Part shown: positions 25,055-33,266 of the stretch, piece by piece
Layout of the letters: each line of letters starts with the position of its first letter
Numbering within the stretch: position 1 is the first letter of the stretch
DNA from: Actinoallomurus bryophytorum
GTDB taxonomy: Bacteria; Actinomycetota; Actinomycetes; Streptosporangiales; Streptosporangiaceae
Assembly: GCF_006716425.1 (NCBI RefSeq)
Contig: NZ_VFOZ01000001.1
Location: 6,262,001 to 6,326,000, forward strand
Length of the DNA stretch: 64,000 nt
Direction: 5' to 3'
Translations under genes and position numbers: made by a program
The notes under the pieces: generated by a model
What the model was told of the DNA's origin: nothing
What the model saw: the letters and a program-made list of their open reading frames with translations, nothing else
Databases searched by the model: none

Positions 25055-26014
25055 ATGGCCAAGCCGTTCGCCTCGTCCGCGGACACCGAGGACAAGACGC
25101 AGACCCTGGAGATCCTCGCCGACGGGGTGTACGCCCTGACGGCCGAGGGCGACCCCAACGTCGGTGCGATCGAGGGCGAGGACTTCCTCGTCTGCTTCGA
25201 GGCGCTGGCGACCCCGGTCGCCGCACGCGCGTGGCTCCAAAGGCTGCGCGAGCACACCGGCAAGCCGATCCGCTACCTGGTGCTCTCGCACTACCACGCC
25301 GTACGCGTCCTGGGCGCGAGCGCCTTCGACGCCGACGTGATCGTCGCGCACGAGAAGACCCGCGAGCTCGTCGCGGAGCGCGGCAGGCAGGACTGGGAGT
25401 CGGAGTTCGGCCGGATGCCGCGGCTGTTCAGGGAGCCCGAGTCGATCCCCGGCCTCACGTGGCCGACCGCGACGCTCACCGACCGGTTCACCATCGACCT
25501 CGGGGGTGACCGGGGTGACCTGGTGCTCCAGCACTGCGGCCGCGGCCATACCGAGGGCGACATCGTCGCCTGGCTCCCCGCCCAGAAGATCCTCTTCGCG
25601 GGCGACCTGGTCGAGGCGCAGGCCGCGCTCTACACCGGTGACGCCTTTCACCGGGACTGGGCGGCCGGCACGCTGGACGCGATCGCCGCGCTGGGTGCCG
25701 AGGCGCTCATCGGCGGACGCGGCGCCGTCGCGCGCGGCAAGGACGCCGTCGAGGCCGCGGTGGCCCAGACCCGCGACTTCCTCACCGTCATGATCCGCGA
25801 GGTCGGCGCCGTACGCGAACGCGGGGGCACCCTCAAGGAGGCGTTCGAGGCGACGCACGCGCGGCTCGAACCACGCTTCGGTGGCTGGCCGATCTTCGAG
25901 CACTGCCTGCCCTTCGACGTCTCCCGGCTGTGGGACGAGCTGTCCGGCATCGAGCGCCCGCGCATCTGGACCGCCGAACGCGACCGCGAGGTGTGGGCCG
26001 AGCTGCAGGAGTGA
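25055..26014 (+). CDS. MBL-fold protein with incomplete metal site
   Basis: A 319-residue protein of the SoxH/Rv-type MBL group. The motif corresponding to HxHxDH reads SHYHAVRVLG, so the metal-2 Asp and His are lost, while the downstream GRGHTEGDIVAWLP histidine and FAGDLVE aspartate are kept. It is therefore probably single-metal or catalytically altered. AGGAGG (25044-25049) precedes the ATG. The stop overlaps the GTG of the FAD monooxygenase (GTGA), so the two are translationally coupled and likely act on the same compound, e.g. a ring-opened or lactone product; that role is inference. Confidence 0.75.
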   Translation: MAKPFASSADTEDKTQTLEILADGVYALTAEGDPNVGAIEGEDFLVCFEALATPVAARAWLQRLREHTGKPIRYLVLSHYHAVRVLGASAFDADVIVAHEKTRELVAERGRQDWESEFGRMPRLFREPESIPGLTWPTATLTDRFTIDLGGDRGDLVLQHCGRGHTEGDIVAWLPAQKILFAGDLVEAQAALYTGDAFHRDWAAGTLDAIAALGAEALIGGRGAVARGKDAVEAAVAQTRDFLTVMIREVGAVRERGGTLKEAFEATHARLEPRFGGWPIFEHCLPFDVSRLWDELSGIERPRIWTAERDREVWAELQE

Positions 26015-27573
26015 GCGTGGACCCCGTCGTCGTGATCGGGGCCGGGCCGGTCGGGCTGACGGCGGCGCTGCTGCTCGCGCGCTGGGACCTTCCGGTCGTC
26101 GTGCTGGAGCGGCGCGCCGCGCGCGACCCGGCCGGGTCCCGCTCGATCTGCCAGCAGCGTGACGTGCTCGACATCTGGGCCGCCGTCGGTGCCGGCGCGG
26201 TCGCCGAGGAGGGCCTCACCTGGACCACGGCCCGTACGTTCTACCGCGACCGTGAGCTGTTCTCCTGGAGCTTCACCGGCCGGGGCACCTCGCCGCTGCC
26301 GCCGTTCGTGAACCTCTCCCAGGCCCGTACCGAGGAGATCCTCAGCGCGCGAGCCGCCGCGGACGCCCGCGTCGACGTGCGGTGGGGCCACGAGGTGACC
26401 GGCCTCGGCCAGGACCGAAGTGGCGTGACGCTGGAGTGCGCGAACGGTGCCGTCGTCCGCGCCTGCCATGTCGTGGCGTGCGCGGGCGCGCGCGGCGGCC
26501 GAGTCGTACGCGAGGCGCTGGGCGTCGGCTTCGAGGGCCGGGCGTTCGGCGACGAGTTCCTGATCTGCGACATACGGGCCGACCTGCCCGGATGGGAGAA
26601 CGAGCGCCGGTTCTACTTCGACCCGGTGTGGAATCCCGGCCGCCAGGTCCTGATCCACCCGTGCCCGGACTCGACGTTCCGCATCGACTGGCAGGTGCCG
26701 CCCGGGTTCGATCTCGCCGCCGAGGAGACCGGGGGAGGGCTCGACCGCCGCATCCGGCAGATCGTCGGCCCGGTCCCGTACGAGCTGATCTGGCGTTCGG
26801 TCTACCGGTTCCAGTCGCGGATCGCGGACCGGATGCGGGTGGGCCGGGTGCTGCTCGCCGGCGACTGCGCCCATCTCGTCGCGCCGTTCGGCGCGCGTGG
26901 CCTCAACTCCGGCGTCCCCGACGCGGAGAACGCCGCGTGGAAGATCGCTTTCGTCGTACGCGGCTGGGCCCCGGAGCGGCTCCTGGCCACCTACCACGAC
27001 GAACGGCACGCCGCCGCGGCCGAGAACCTCGCGGTCACCGACGCGACCATGCGCTTCCTCGTGCCGCGGTCCGCGGAGGAGTGGCGTGTACGGCGCGAGA
27101 CGCTCGAGAAGGCGGCGCTCGATCCCGCGAACGCGATGACGACCGTCGACTCCGGGCGTTTCGCCGAACCGTACTGGTACGCCGACTCCGCACTGACCAC
27201 GCCCGAACCGAGCCGTCCGTTCGCGGGCCGGCCGCCCAAGGGCGAGGACGCGGTGCCGGGGCCGGGTGTCATCGTGCCGGACGCTCGCCTGAACACGGGT
27301 GCGCGCTTCCGCGAGCTCGTACGAGACGGGTTCACCGTGCTGCTCGCCGGCCGGGAGGACCACGCGTCCTTCGAACGCGCCGCGCGTACGGTCACCGGGG
27401 CGCCGGTCACCGTGCTGGAACTGGAGCGGATCGACGCCCTGGCGTCCGCGCTGGGCGCCGAGCGGGGTGAGGCATGGCTGATCCGTCCCGACGCCCACAT
27501 CGCGGCCGTACTGCCCGGCGCCACCCCCGACCGGCTGGCGACGGCCGTACGGCGAGCGCTCGGGTACGGCTGA
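26011..27573 (+). CDS. FAD-dependent aromatic-ring monooxygenase (MhpA/PheA-type)
   Basis: A 520-residue class A flavoprotein hydroxylase. The N-terminal Rossmann motif VVVIGAGPVGLTAALLLARW (about 5-24) leads to a glutamate at the end of strand 2 (VVVLE). The second FAD motif is VLLAGDCAHLVAPFGARGLNSG (about 281-302), followed by D-x-x-N-x-x-W-K (DAENAAWKIA). The C-terminal thioredoxin-like domain of the phenol-hydroxylase/MhpA group is present (about 400-520). It should hydroxylate a phenolic or polyketide aromatic using NAD(P)H and O2. It is coupled to the MBL gene and convergent (3 bp) with the AfsR-like regulator. Confidence 0.85.
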   Translation: MSVDPVVVIGAGPVGLTAALLLARWDLPVVVLERRAARDPAGSRSICQQRDVLDIWAAVGAGAVAEEGLTWTTARTFYRDRELFSWSFTGRGTSPLPPFVNLSQARTEEILSARAAADARVDVRWGHEVTGLGQDRSGVTLECANGAVVRACHVVACAGARGGRVVREALGVGFEGRAFGDEFLICDIRADLPGWENERRFYFDPVWNPGRQVLIHPCPDSTFRIDWQVPPGFDLAAEETGGGLDRRIRQIVGPVPYELIWRSVYRFQSRIADRMRVGRVLLAGDCAHLVAPFGARGLNSGVPDAENAAWKIAFVVRGWAPERLLATYHDERHAAAAENLAVTDATMRFLVPRSAEEWRVRRETLEKAALDPANAMTTVDSGRFAEPYWYADSALTTPEPSRPFAGRPPKGEDAVPGPGVIVPDARLNTGARFRELVRDGFTVLLAGREDHASFERAARTVTGAPVTVLELERIDALASALGAERGEAWLIRPDAHIAAVLPGATPDRLATAVRRALGYG

Positions 27574-27576
27574 ACG

Positions 27577-30500
27577 TCAGCGGCAGGGCGGGACCGCGCA
27601 CGTATCCGCGAGCAGCGCGCTGACCTCGGCGGCCGAGGTGGTGTCGGACAGCTCCTCGAACAGTGTGAGGGCCTCGGTCCACGCCTTCGCCGCCGACTCG
27701 GACTCACCGGTGCCCGCGTGCGCGTGGCCGAGGCTGCGGAGCGTCGCGGCCAGGAACGAGGACCAGCCGCGGCTCCGCCACACCAGCACCGACTCCTCCA
27801 GCCGGAGCGTCGCCGAGGCGAACCGGCCGTCGACCATGTCCAGGTCGCCGAGGACCTTCAGGGAGTCGGCCAGGTGGTGACGCATGCCGTACCGGCGGCT
27901 GACCGAAAGGACCGCCTCGGCGGTCGGCCGTGCGCGCGCGTCGCCGAGGCCGGCGTACAGCTTGGCGAGGTACAGCAGCGAGAACACCTCGGCATAGCGG
28001 TCGCCGCGGGCGTGGCACATCACGAGCGAGTCGACGAGCAGGTCGTGGCCGGTGTCGATCCGCCCGGCCTCCCAGTGGGCCGCCCCGAGAAACTGCATCG
28101 CCGTCGCCTCGAAGCGGGGGTTGCCGAGCTCCCTGGCCAGCCCCAGGGCCCGGGTCAGGTGGTCGATCGCGGCCTCGATACGTGCGCTGCCGGCGCAGGC
28201 GATGCCCATCACGTGGCGGGCACGTGCCTGACCGCCGAGATGCCCGTGCTCTCGCGCCAAGGTCAGGGCGCGTTCGGCGGCCGCCAGCGCCTCGTCCGCC
28301 TGGCCCTCGGCCACGAGCCCCCAGGCGCAGTTGACCAGGGCGTCGGCCATTCCGCGCGGCTCGCCCAGCTCCTCGAACATGTGCAGCAGCCGCAGGGACC
28401 GCTCCCGCAGCGTGGTCATGGCCGTGCCGGACGGTGCCGTGGTGTTCCACGTCGTCACTTCGAGCAGCCCGCGCAGCAGCACGGCCTCGCCCCGCCGGTT
28501 GCCGGCCGAGCGGCACAGCTGCAGCGCGCGCTCGTGCGTCTCGCGCCACTCCACCGTCATGCAGCGCACGTCGAAGTACTTTTCCAGACAGGCCGCCAGG
28601 TCCCAGGCGAACTCATCCAGGCCGAGCTCGCACGCCTGGCCCGCGGCGGCCACCAGTGCGGTCCACTCGGCGTCGAACCAGGCGGCGGGGTCCCGCAGCG
28701 TGGTGTCGGTGAGCGCGGAGGGGAGCCGCCAGCGCGGCGCGTCACCGTGGATCGCCGCGTAGCACGGGCCGGGTACGAGCTCGGCGGCGCGCTCGGACAG
28801 CGCGAGCCACCCGCCGAACGCCCGTGTCAGCGCGGCGGCCTGGACGCTCGCCGAGTCCTCCTCGCGCGCCCGTTCGCGCGCGTACAGCCGTACGAGGTCA
28901 TGGCAGCGGTACCGGAGACCACCGGCCGGATCGGAGCTGCCCAGGTCGAGGAGCTGGGAGTCGACCAGCGCCTCGAGATGCGCCTGGGCCTGGTCGACCG
29001 GCAGGTCCAGCAGTGCCGCTGCGACCCAGCCGGCGAAGTCGGTCACGTCCAGCAGGCCGAGCAGGCGGAACAGGCGGCGGGTGTCCGCGGGCAGCCGCGA
29101 GTAGCTGACCGCGAAGCCGGCGCGGATCGCCAGATCGCCCGCCGACAGCTCGTCGAGCCGGCGGTGCTCGTCGCCGAGCCGGGTCGCGAGGTAGGCGAGG
29201 CTCCAGTGGCGCCGGCCGGCCAGCCGCGCGCCGGCGATCCGCACCGCCAGCGGCACGTACGCGCACAGCCGTGCGATCTCGGCCGCGGCCTCGGGCTCGG
29301 CCGCGATCCGGTCCGCCCCCGCGATCTGGGCGAGCAGGCCGGTCGCCTCATGGGCGCCGAACACCTCAAGCTCGACCGGCCTGGCCGACTCCAGCCCCGC
29401 CAGGTGCGCCCGGCTCGTCACGATCACCGCCGAACCCGGCGATCCGGGCAGCAGCGGGCGTACCTGCCCCTCGGAGGAGGCGTTGTCGAGCACGATGAGG
29501 ACGCGCCGGCCGGCGAGCAGGCTGCGGAAGAGCGCCGTGCGTTCCTCCAGCGCCTCGGGCACGACCGGCCCGGCGATGCCCAGCGCGGCGAGGAACCCGC
29601 CGAGCACTCGTGAGGGATCCGCGGGCTCGCTGAGCTCGGCGCCCAGGTCGGCGTAGAGCTGTCCGCCGGGGAACCGCGCCGCCAGCCGGTGCGCGACGTG
29701 CAGGGCGAGCACGGTCTTGCCGACCCCGCCCGGTCCGGAGACCGCCGTGACCACGGGCGCGCCGGTCACGTCGAGCGTGCGCGCCAGCAGGTCGGCCTCG
29801 GCGTCGCGGCCGGTGAAGTCCGCGATGCCCGGCGGCAGCTGGGCGGGCGGCGGCACTGTGGTCTCCACGAGCGGGCCCGGCCCGTGGTCGCGGTCGCGGG
29901 CGAGCACGGTGAGATAGGCGCGTTGCACTCTGGCTCCGGGCTCGACACCGATCTCGCCGGTGATCCGCTCGCGCACCTTCTGGTGGTGCCGCAGGGCGTC
30001 GGCCGGGCGGCCGTCGACCGACATCAGCTCGATCAGGACCGCCTGCAGTTCCTCGTCGAGCGGCTGCTCCTCGGCCAGGACGGTCAGCCGCGGGATCGCC
30101 GAGCCCGGACGCCCCGCCGCGATGGCCGCCTCGGCGAACGCCACGGCCGCGCGGTGTACGGCGTCCTCGGCCTCGCGCATGAGCGAACCGGCCCGGTCGA
30201 CCGAGACCAGGTCGGCGAGGACCGGCCCGCGCCGCAGCGTCAGCGCCGCGTCGAGCATCTCGCACCGCGTCGCGGGGTCGCTCGTCGTCGCCGCCCGCAG
30301 GACGAGGGCACGGAACCGGCCGGCGTCCACCGCGTCGGCGCGCAGGACGAGCCGATAGCCCCCGCTGTCGTACTCCACCGGCGGCCCGCCGCCCGGGAGC
30401 CGGCCCAGCCAGTCGCGCAGCCGCGAGACCGCCGCCTGCACCGGCCCCCGGCCCGTACGCTCCGCCCGGTCGGCCCACACGAGCTCGATGAGGTGTTCGG

Positions 30501-30642
30501 CCGTCAGAGACCGTCCTCCGGCGAGCAGGAGCACGCCGAGCAGCCCGCGCACCACCCCGGACCCGGGCGGCGGCATGGGCCGCCCGTCCACCTCGATCAG
30601 CAGCGGGCCAAGCACTCCGAACCGCGGCTCACCGGCGCCCAT
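27577..30642 (-). CDS. AfsR/SARP-type regulator with NB-ARC and TPR domains
   Basis: A 1021-residue protein. It starts with an OmpR-type winged helix (about 1-100, LGPLLIEVDGRP...AVSRLRDWLG) and a bacterial transcriptional activation domain (about 105-245). The STAND ATPase follows (Walker A GPGGVGKT at 303-310; RRVLIVLDNAS as Walker B; GSAVIVTSR) and then C-terminal TPR-like helices (about 690-1015; ALTLAREHGHLGGQARARH etc.). Such proteins activate secondary-metabolite or pathway genes. It adjoins the monooxygenase/MBL pair convergently, so local control is possible but unproven. Confidence 0.9.
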   Translation of the reverse strand: MGAGEPRFGVLGPLLIEVDGRPMPPPGSGVVRGLLGVLLLAGGRSLTAEHLIELVWADRAERTGRGPVQAAVSRLRDWLGRLPGGGPPVEYDSGGYRLVLRADAVDAGRFRALVLRAATTSDPATRCEMLDAALTLRRGPVLADLVSVDRAGSLMREAEDAVHRAAVAFAEAAIAAGRPGSAIPRLTVLAEEQPLDEELQAVLIELMSVDGRPADALRHHQKVRERITGEIGVEPGARVQRAYLTVLARDRDHGPGPLVETTVPPPAQLPPGIADFTGRDAEADLLARTLDVTGAPVVTAVSGPGGVGKTVLALHVAHRLAARFPGGQLYADLGAELSEPADPSRVLGGFLAALGIAGPVVPEALEERTALFRSLLAGRRVLIVLDNASSEGQVRPLLPGSPGSAVIVTSRAHLAGLESARPVELEVFGAHEATGLLAQIAGADRIAAEPEAAAEIARLCAYVPLAVRIAGARLAGRRHWSLAYLATRLGDEHRRLDELSAGDLAIRAGFAVSYSRLPADTRRLFRLLGLLDVTDFAGWVAAALLDLPVDQAQAHLEALVDSQLLDLGSSDPAGGLRYRCHDLVRLYARERAREEDSASVQAAALTRAFGGWLALSERAAELVPGPCYAAIHGDAPRWRLPSALTDTTLRDPAAWFDAEWTALVAAAGQACELGLDEFAWDLAACLEKYFDVRCMTVEWRETHERALQLCRSAGNRRGEAVLLRGLLEVTTWNTTAPSGTAMTTLRERSLRLLHMFEELGEPRGMADALVNCAWGLVAEGQADEALAAAERALTLAREHGHLGGQARARHVMGIACAGSARIEAAIDHLTRALGLARELGNPRFEATAMQFLGAAHWEAGRIDTGHDLLVDSLVMCHARGDRYAEVFSLLYLAKLYAGLGDARARPTAEAVLSVSRRYGMRHHLADSLKVLGDLDMVDGRFASATLRLEESVLVWRSRGWSSFLAATLRSLGHAHAGTGESESAAKAWTEALTLFEELSDTTSAAEVSALLADTCAVPPCR

Positions 30643-30800
30643 CCAGTCCTCACGCCTCCGTCATCGGATCGACTCTTCTGCCCTTTGACTCCGAGAGTTG
30701 CGATCCGGTTTCGAAATCGTATGCGTTATGGGTGCCTATTCGCGCGCGTATTCACCGGCTGGCCTTATTCGCGCCCGCCGGCGGTGTGTGTGCGGTCAGG
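30643..30800. other. Upstream region of the AfsR-like gene
   Basis: This stretch is less GC-rich than its surroundings and carries no gene I can support; it should hold the promoter of the AfsR-like regulator. The rest of the gap up to the MarR stop is covered by the Cys-rich peptide candidate. Confidence 0.4.
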
Positions 30801-30875
30801 TCAGCCGTTGCACCCGCAGGAGCAGCCCTTCGGGCAGGAGCAGCTGGAGCCGTGTCCGCATGAGCAGTTGCGCAT
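30801..30875 (-). CDS. Possible Cys-rich metallothionein-like peptide (24 aa)
   Basis: A short minus-strand frame begins with two consecutive ATGs (30878 and 30875) and encodes 24-25 residues with seven cysteines and one histidine, arranged as three Cys-x-Cys pairs plus a final Gly-Cys: N-C-S-C-G-H, then S-C-S-C-P-K-G, then C-S-C-G-C-N-G. Dense CxC pairs are a hallmark of metal-thiolate peptides. It lies 93 bp downstream of a MarR gene on the same strand, so it could be co-transcribed. Against it: no clear Shine-Dalgarno and very small size. I do not recognise an exact family; mycobacterial MymT is not obviously similar in sequence. Confidence 0.45.
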   Translation of the reverse strand: MRNCSCGHGSSCSCPKGCSCGCNG

Positions 30876-30967
30876 CATGGGTCCAGCGTCAGGCGCGGTG
30901 ACCGGGACGGCAAGGGACACTACGGTCACCTCGGTGGTCGGTCCGGTGTATCGGTCGCGTACCCGGG

Positions 30968-31438
30968 TCAGTCGTCGCAGGCGTCGTCGCCGAGTCGGTT
31001 GAAGCGGGCGAGCATGTCCGCCAGCAGCCGTACGTCGTCGACCGGCCACCTGCCGAGGACGGCATGCCAGCGCGTACGGCGGGCCAGGCGGGTGGTCTCC
31101 AAGCGCTGCCGTCCCTCTTCGGTGATGACGAGGACGTGCGCGCGCCCGTCGGCCGGGTCGGGTCCGCGTTCGATCAGGCCGAGCTCGGCCAGCACCTTGA
31201 GCTGACGGCTGACCGTGGCCTTGCCGAGGCCGAAGTGCCCGGCGAGGTCACTGGCGCGGGCCCGCGAGTGGTCGTGGATGCCGGCGAGCAGCCCGTACGC
31301 CTCGGGGTCCAGGTCCGGATGCACCTCGCGGCCCATCTCGGCGGACATCGCCCGTGCCCGGCGGAGGAGCGTGGCGAGCTCCTGCTCGAGGGAGTCGAAT
31401 GCCTCGTCGCCGTCGGGTGTTCTGGTCGCTTCTGTCAT
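30968..31438 (-). CDS. MarR-family transcriptional regulator
   Basis: A 156-residue protein. After a short acidic start come the dimerisation helix (LEQELATLLRRARAMSAEM), the helix-turn-helix ARASDLAGHFGLGKATVSRQLKVLAELGLIERG and the wing DPADGRAHVLVITEEGRQRL. The D-P-x-D-x-R pattern is canonical. The end is Asp-rich with one Cys (DDACDD). Its only close same-strand partner is the Cys-rich peptide candidate downstream. Confidence 0.87.
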   Translation of the reverse strand: MTEATRTPDGDEAFDSLEQELATLLRRARAMSAEMGREVHPDLDPEAYGLLAGIHDHSRARASDLAGHFGLGKATVSRQLKVLAELGLIERGPDPADGRAHVLVITEEGRQRLETTRLARRTRWHAVLGRWPVDDVRLLADMLARFNRLGDDACDD

Positions 31439-31514
31439 TTGTGGGTGTTCTTAGTAATGGCCTTTTTCTACAGTTGAATGCAGCAACGTAGCGGCTTTGT
31501 CGACCCATGGCGAC

Positions 31515-32669
31515 TCACTCGGCAGAGGAGTCCTCATCGCCGGGGGAGCCGCCCATCATCTTGAGCATCGGGACGCCGCCCGTACGGAAGAAACGGACGA
31601 GGAGCACCGCCGCGAGGATCAGGAAGGCCAGGTTGAGCCAGGTCGTGTAGTTCCACGTGATCCGCTCCTCCATGACCTCCGCCCGGCGCTGCGTCGGAAC
31701 GAGCCCGGCGGCACCGAAGATCAGCTCGACGAGATATCCGGCGATCACCATGGCCGCGTAGAAGGTCCCGGTGATGAACAGGGCCATCCGCATGCCGTAG
31801 TACTTCCGGTAGATGTTGATGATCGGCAGGATGATCAGGTCGCCGAAGACAAAGGCGATCACGCCGCCGAAGCTGATGCCGCCGTTCCACAGCACCGCGG
31901 CGAGCGGGACGTTGCCGATGGAGCAGACGAAGCTGACGACGGCGACCAGCGGCCCGACGAGCGGCCCCCACAGCGCGGCGGCGAGCGGATGGCCGGTCAG
32001 GAAGAGATGCCGCCAGAACGTGTCGGGCACCCAGGCGGCGACGGCCCCGGCGATGAGCAGCCCGATGACGAGGTCCCGGAGAATGGCCGCCCATTCCATG
32101 ACGAACACATGGGACACCGCGGTGAACGCCTCTTTGGAGAACAGCCGCCGCGAGAAGGACCCTTCACGCCGAACGGTCATGTCCATCGACGCATGGCCTT
32201 CCATCGACCCGGCGAGCCCGCGCCCGGCCTGCGTACGTGCCTCGCGCAGGAGCCGCTCGCGCAGGAAGAGCCTGAACAGCAGGGTCACGACCACGATCAT
32301 GATCGGCCCGCCGACGAACTCGGCCGCGGTGAACTGCCAGCCCATGAGCAGGGCCAGCACGATGCCCAGCTCGATGACGAGGTTGGTGGAGGCGATCTCG
32401 AAGGCCATGGCGGCGGTGAGGCTCGCGCCCTTGCGGAAGAGGGAACGGGCGAGCGCGACGGCGGCGTACGAGCAGGAGGAGGAGGCGATCCCGAACCCGG
32501 TGGCGATGGCGAGAGTACGGGGCCGGTCGTCACCGAGGAGCCGGACGATCGTGGACCTGCGCACGACGGCCTGGACGACCGCCGACAGCGCGAACCCGAG
32601 AATCAGCGCCCACAGGATCTCCCAGGTCATCGACCCGGCAATGGCCAGCGCATGGCCGATGGCACCCAT
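31515..32669 (-). CDS. Permease of the PF03773 (ArsP/DUF318) family
   Basis: A 384-residue membrane protein with about eight to nine membrane segments and a central cytoplasmic loop (about 130-190). The family signature SSSCSYAAVALARSLFRKG...AFEIASTNLVIELG (about 62-100) and its repeat-half equivalent VCSIGNVPLAAVLWNGGISFGGVIAFVFGDLI (about 245-276) are present. Members export organo-arsenicals or are of unknown substrate. The ATG at 32669 follows GGAAGG and was chosen because upstream sequence is repetitive and non-coding. A CsoR-like palindrome lies 46 bp upstream, and an ArsR gene is next on the same strand. Confidence 0.85.
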   Translation of the reverse strand: MGAIGHALAIAGSMTWEILWALILGFALSAVVQAVVRRSTIVRLLGDDRPRTLAIATGFGIASSSCSYAAVALARSLFRKGASLTAAMAFEIASTNLVIELGIVLALLMGWQFTAAEFVGGPIMIVVVTLLFRLFLRERLLREARTQAGRGLAGSMEGHASMDMTVRREGSFSRRLFSKEAFTAVSHVFVMEWAAILRDLVIGLLIAGAVAAWVPDTFWRHLFLTGHPLAAALWGPLVGPLVAVVSFVCSIGNVPLAAVLWNGGISFGGVIAFVFGDLIILPIINIYRKYYGMRMALFITGTFYAAMVIAGYLVELIFGAAGLVPTQRRAEVMEERITWNYTTWLNLAFLILAAVLLVRFFRTGGVPMLKMMGGSPGDEDSSAE

Positions 32670-32714
32670 CTGCGAACCTTCCCGGACGGCGGAGGCGATC
32701 GGTAGGGATCGTAG

Positions 32715-32729
32715 TACCCCAGGGGGGTA
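32715..32729. promoter_or_regulatory. TACCCC-AGG-GGGGTA palindrome, CsoR/RcnR-type operator candidate
   Basis: G/C-tract palindromes flanked by TA are typical operators of CsoR-family (copper, nickel, sulfide) repressors. This one lies 46 bp before the permease start, in promoter position. No CsoR-family gene is in the window, so the cognate regulator would act from elsewhere. Confidence 0.5.
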
Positions 32730-32770
32730 TAAGCGAGCGATCTGAACGCAAACCTTGCCCGGCCGGTACC

Positions 32771-32833
32771 CTGCCCGCTGCCCGCTGCCCGCTGCCCGCT
32801 GCCCGCTGCCCGCTGCCCGCTGCCCGCTGCCCG
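32771..32833. repeat. Nine perfect tandem copies of CTGCCCG
   Basis: 63 bp of exact 7-bp repeats run directly into three to four GGGGC units. It lies between the ArsR stop (32852) and the permease promoter. Exact copy identity suggests recent expansion by slippage; copy number is likely variable between strains. Confidence 0.95.
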
Positions 32834-32851
32834 GGGCGGGGCGGGGCGGGG

Positions 32852-33187
32852 TCAGTCGATCTTCTGGACGAGGTCCTCTGGGGTGTCGAGCACGGCCCCG
32901 AGCAGCCCCGGGAAGCAGGCGTCCAGGTCCTCGTCGCGCAGGCTGATGATGCGCTGGGCGCCCTTGACGCGTTCCCGGAGGATTCCCGCCTCGCGCAGCA
33001 CCCGCTGGTGGTGCGAGAACGTCGGCTGGCTGATCGTCAGGCGCGCGGCCTGATGCAGCTCGACGCAGGGGGACTCGCCACGGACCCCGAGGGTGCGGAC
33101 CATGGTCAGGCGGACCGGATCGGCGAGCGCCGCGAGCACCTTCACCAGCCGGAGGTCGTCGGTCGCGGGATGACGGTCGTCTTTCAT
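32852..33187 (-). CDS. ArsR-family transcriptional repressor
   Basis: A 111-residue winged-helix protein: VKVLAALADPVRLTMVRTLG (helices 1-2), then SPCVELHQAARLTISQPTFSHHQRVLREAGILRER (helix-turn-helix and wing start). A single Cys near the alpha-3 region (SPCVEL) leaves the metal site incomplete compared with ArsR/SmtB ELCVCDL or CxxC types, so the inducer may not be a metal. ATG 33187 was preferred over upstream in-frame codons that lie within the AT-rich operator region. It is divergent from the GDSL hydrolase and precedes the permease on the same strand, separated by the 7-bp repeats. Confidence 0.85.
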   Translation of the reverse strand: MKDDRHPATDDLRLVKVLAALADPVRLTMVRTLGVRGESPCVELHQAARLTISQPTFSHHQRVLREAGILRERVKGAQRIISLRDEDLDACFPGLLGAVLDTPEDLVQKID

Positions 33188-33197
33188 GGGTCGGAGC

Positions 33198-33255
33198 ATA
33201 TCGATAAGCATCTATCTCATCGGTTATGATCACTATCATCGACGTTCATCGATAT
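33198..33255. promoter_or_regulatory. Divergent control region with distant ATATCGAT/ATCGATAT inverted repeat
   Basis: The 80-bp gap between the ArsR start and the GDSL gene start is AT-rich. It carries exact 8-bp inverted arms at 33198-33205 and 33248-33255, with further ATCAT/ATC half-sites between. ArsR-type repressors bind such dyads; the position fits control of both genes. Confidence 0.5.
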
Positions 33256-33266
33256 ACGGAGCCGCC

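Noticed and set aside
32670-33239. N-terminal extension of the PF03773 permease to 574 residues
   Set aside because: It would run through the 7-bp repeats and antisense frame of arsR; a good ribosome-binding site and family start are at 32669.
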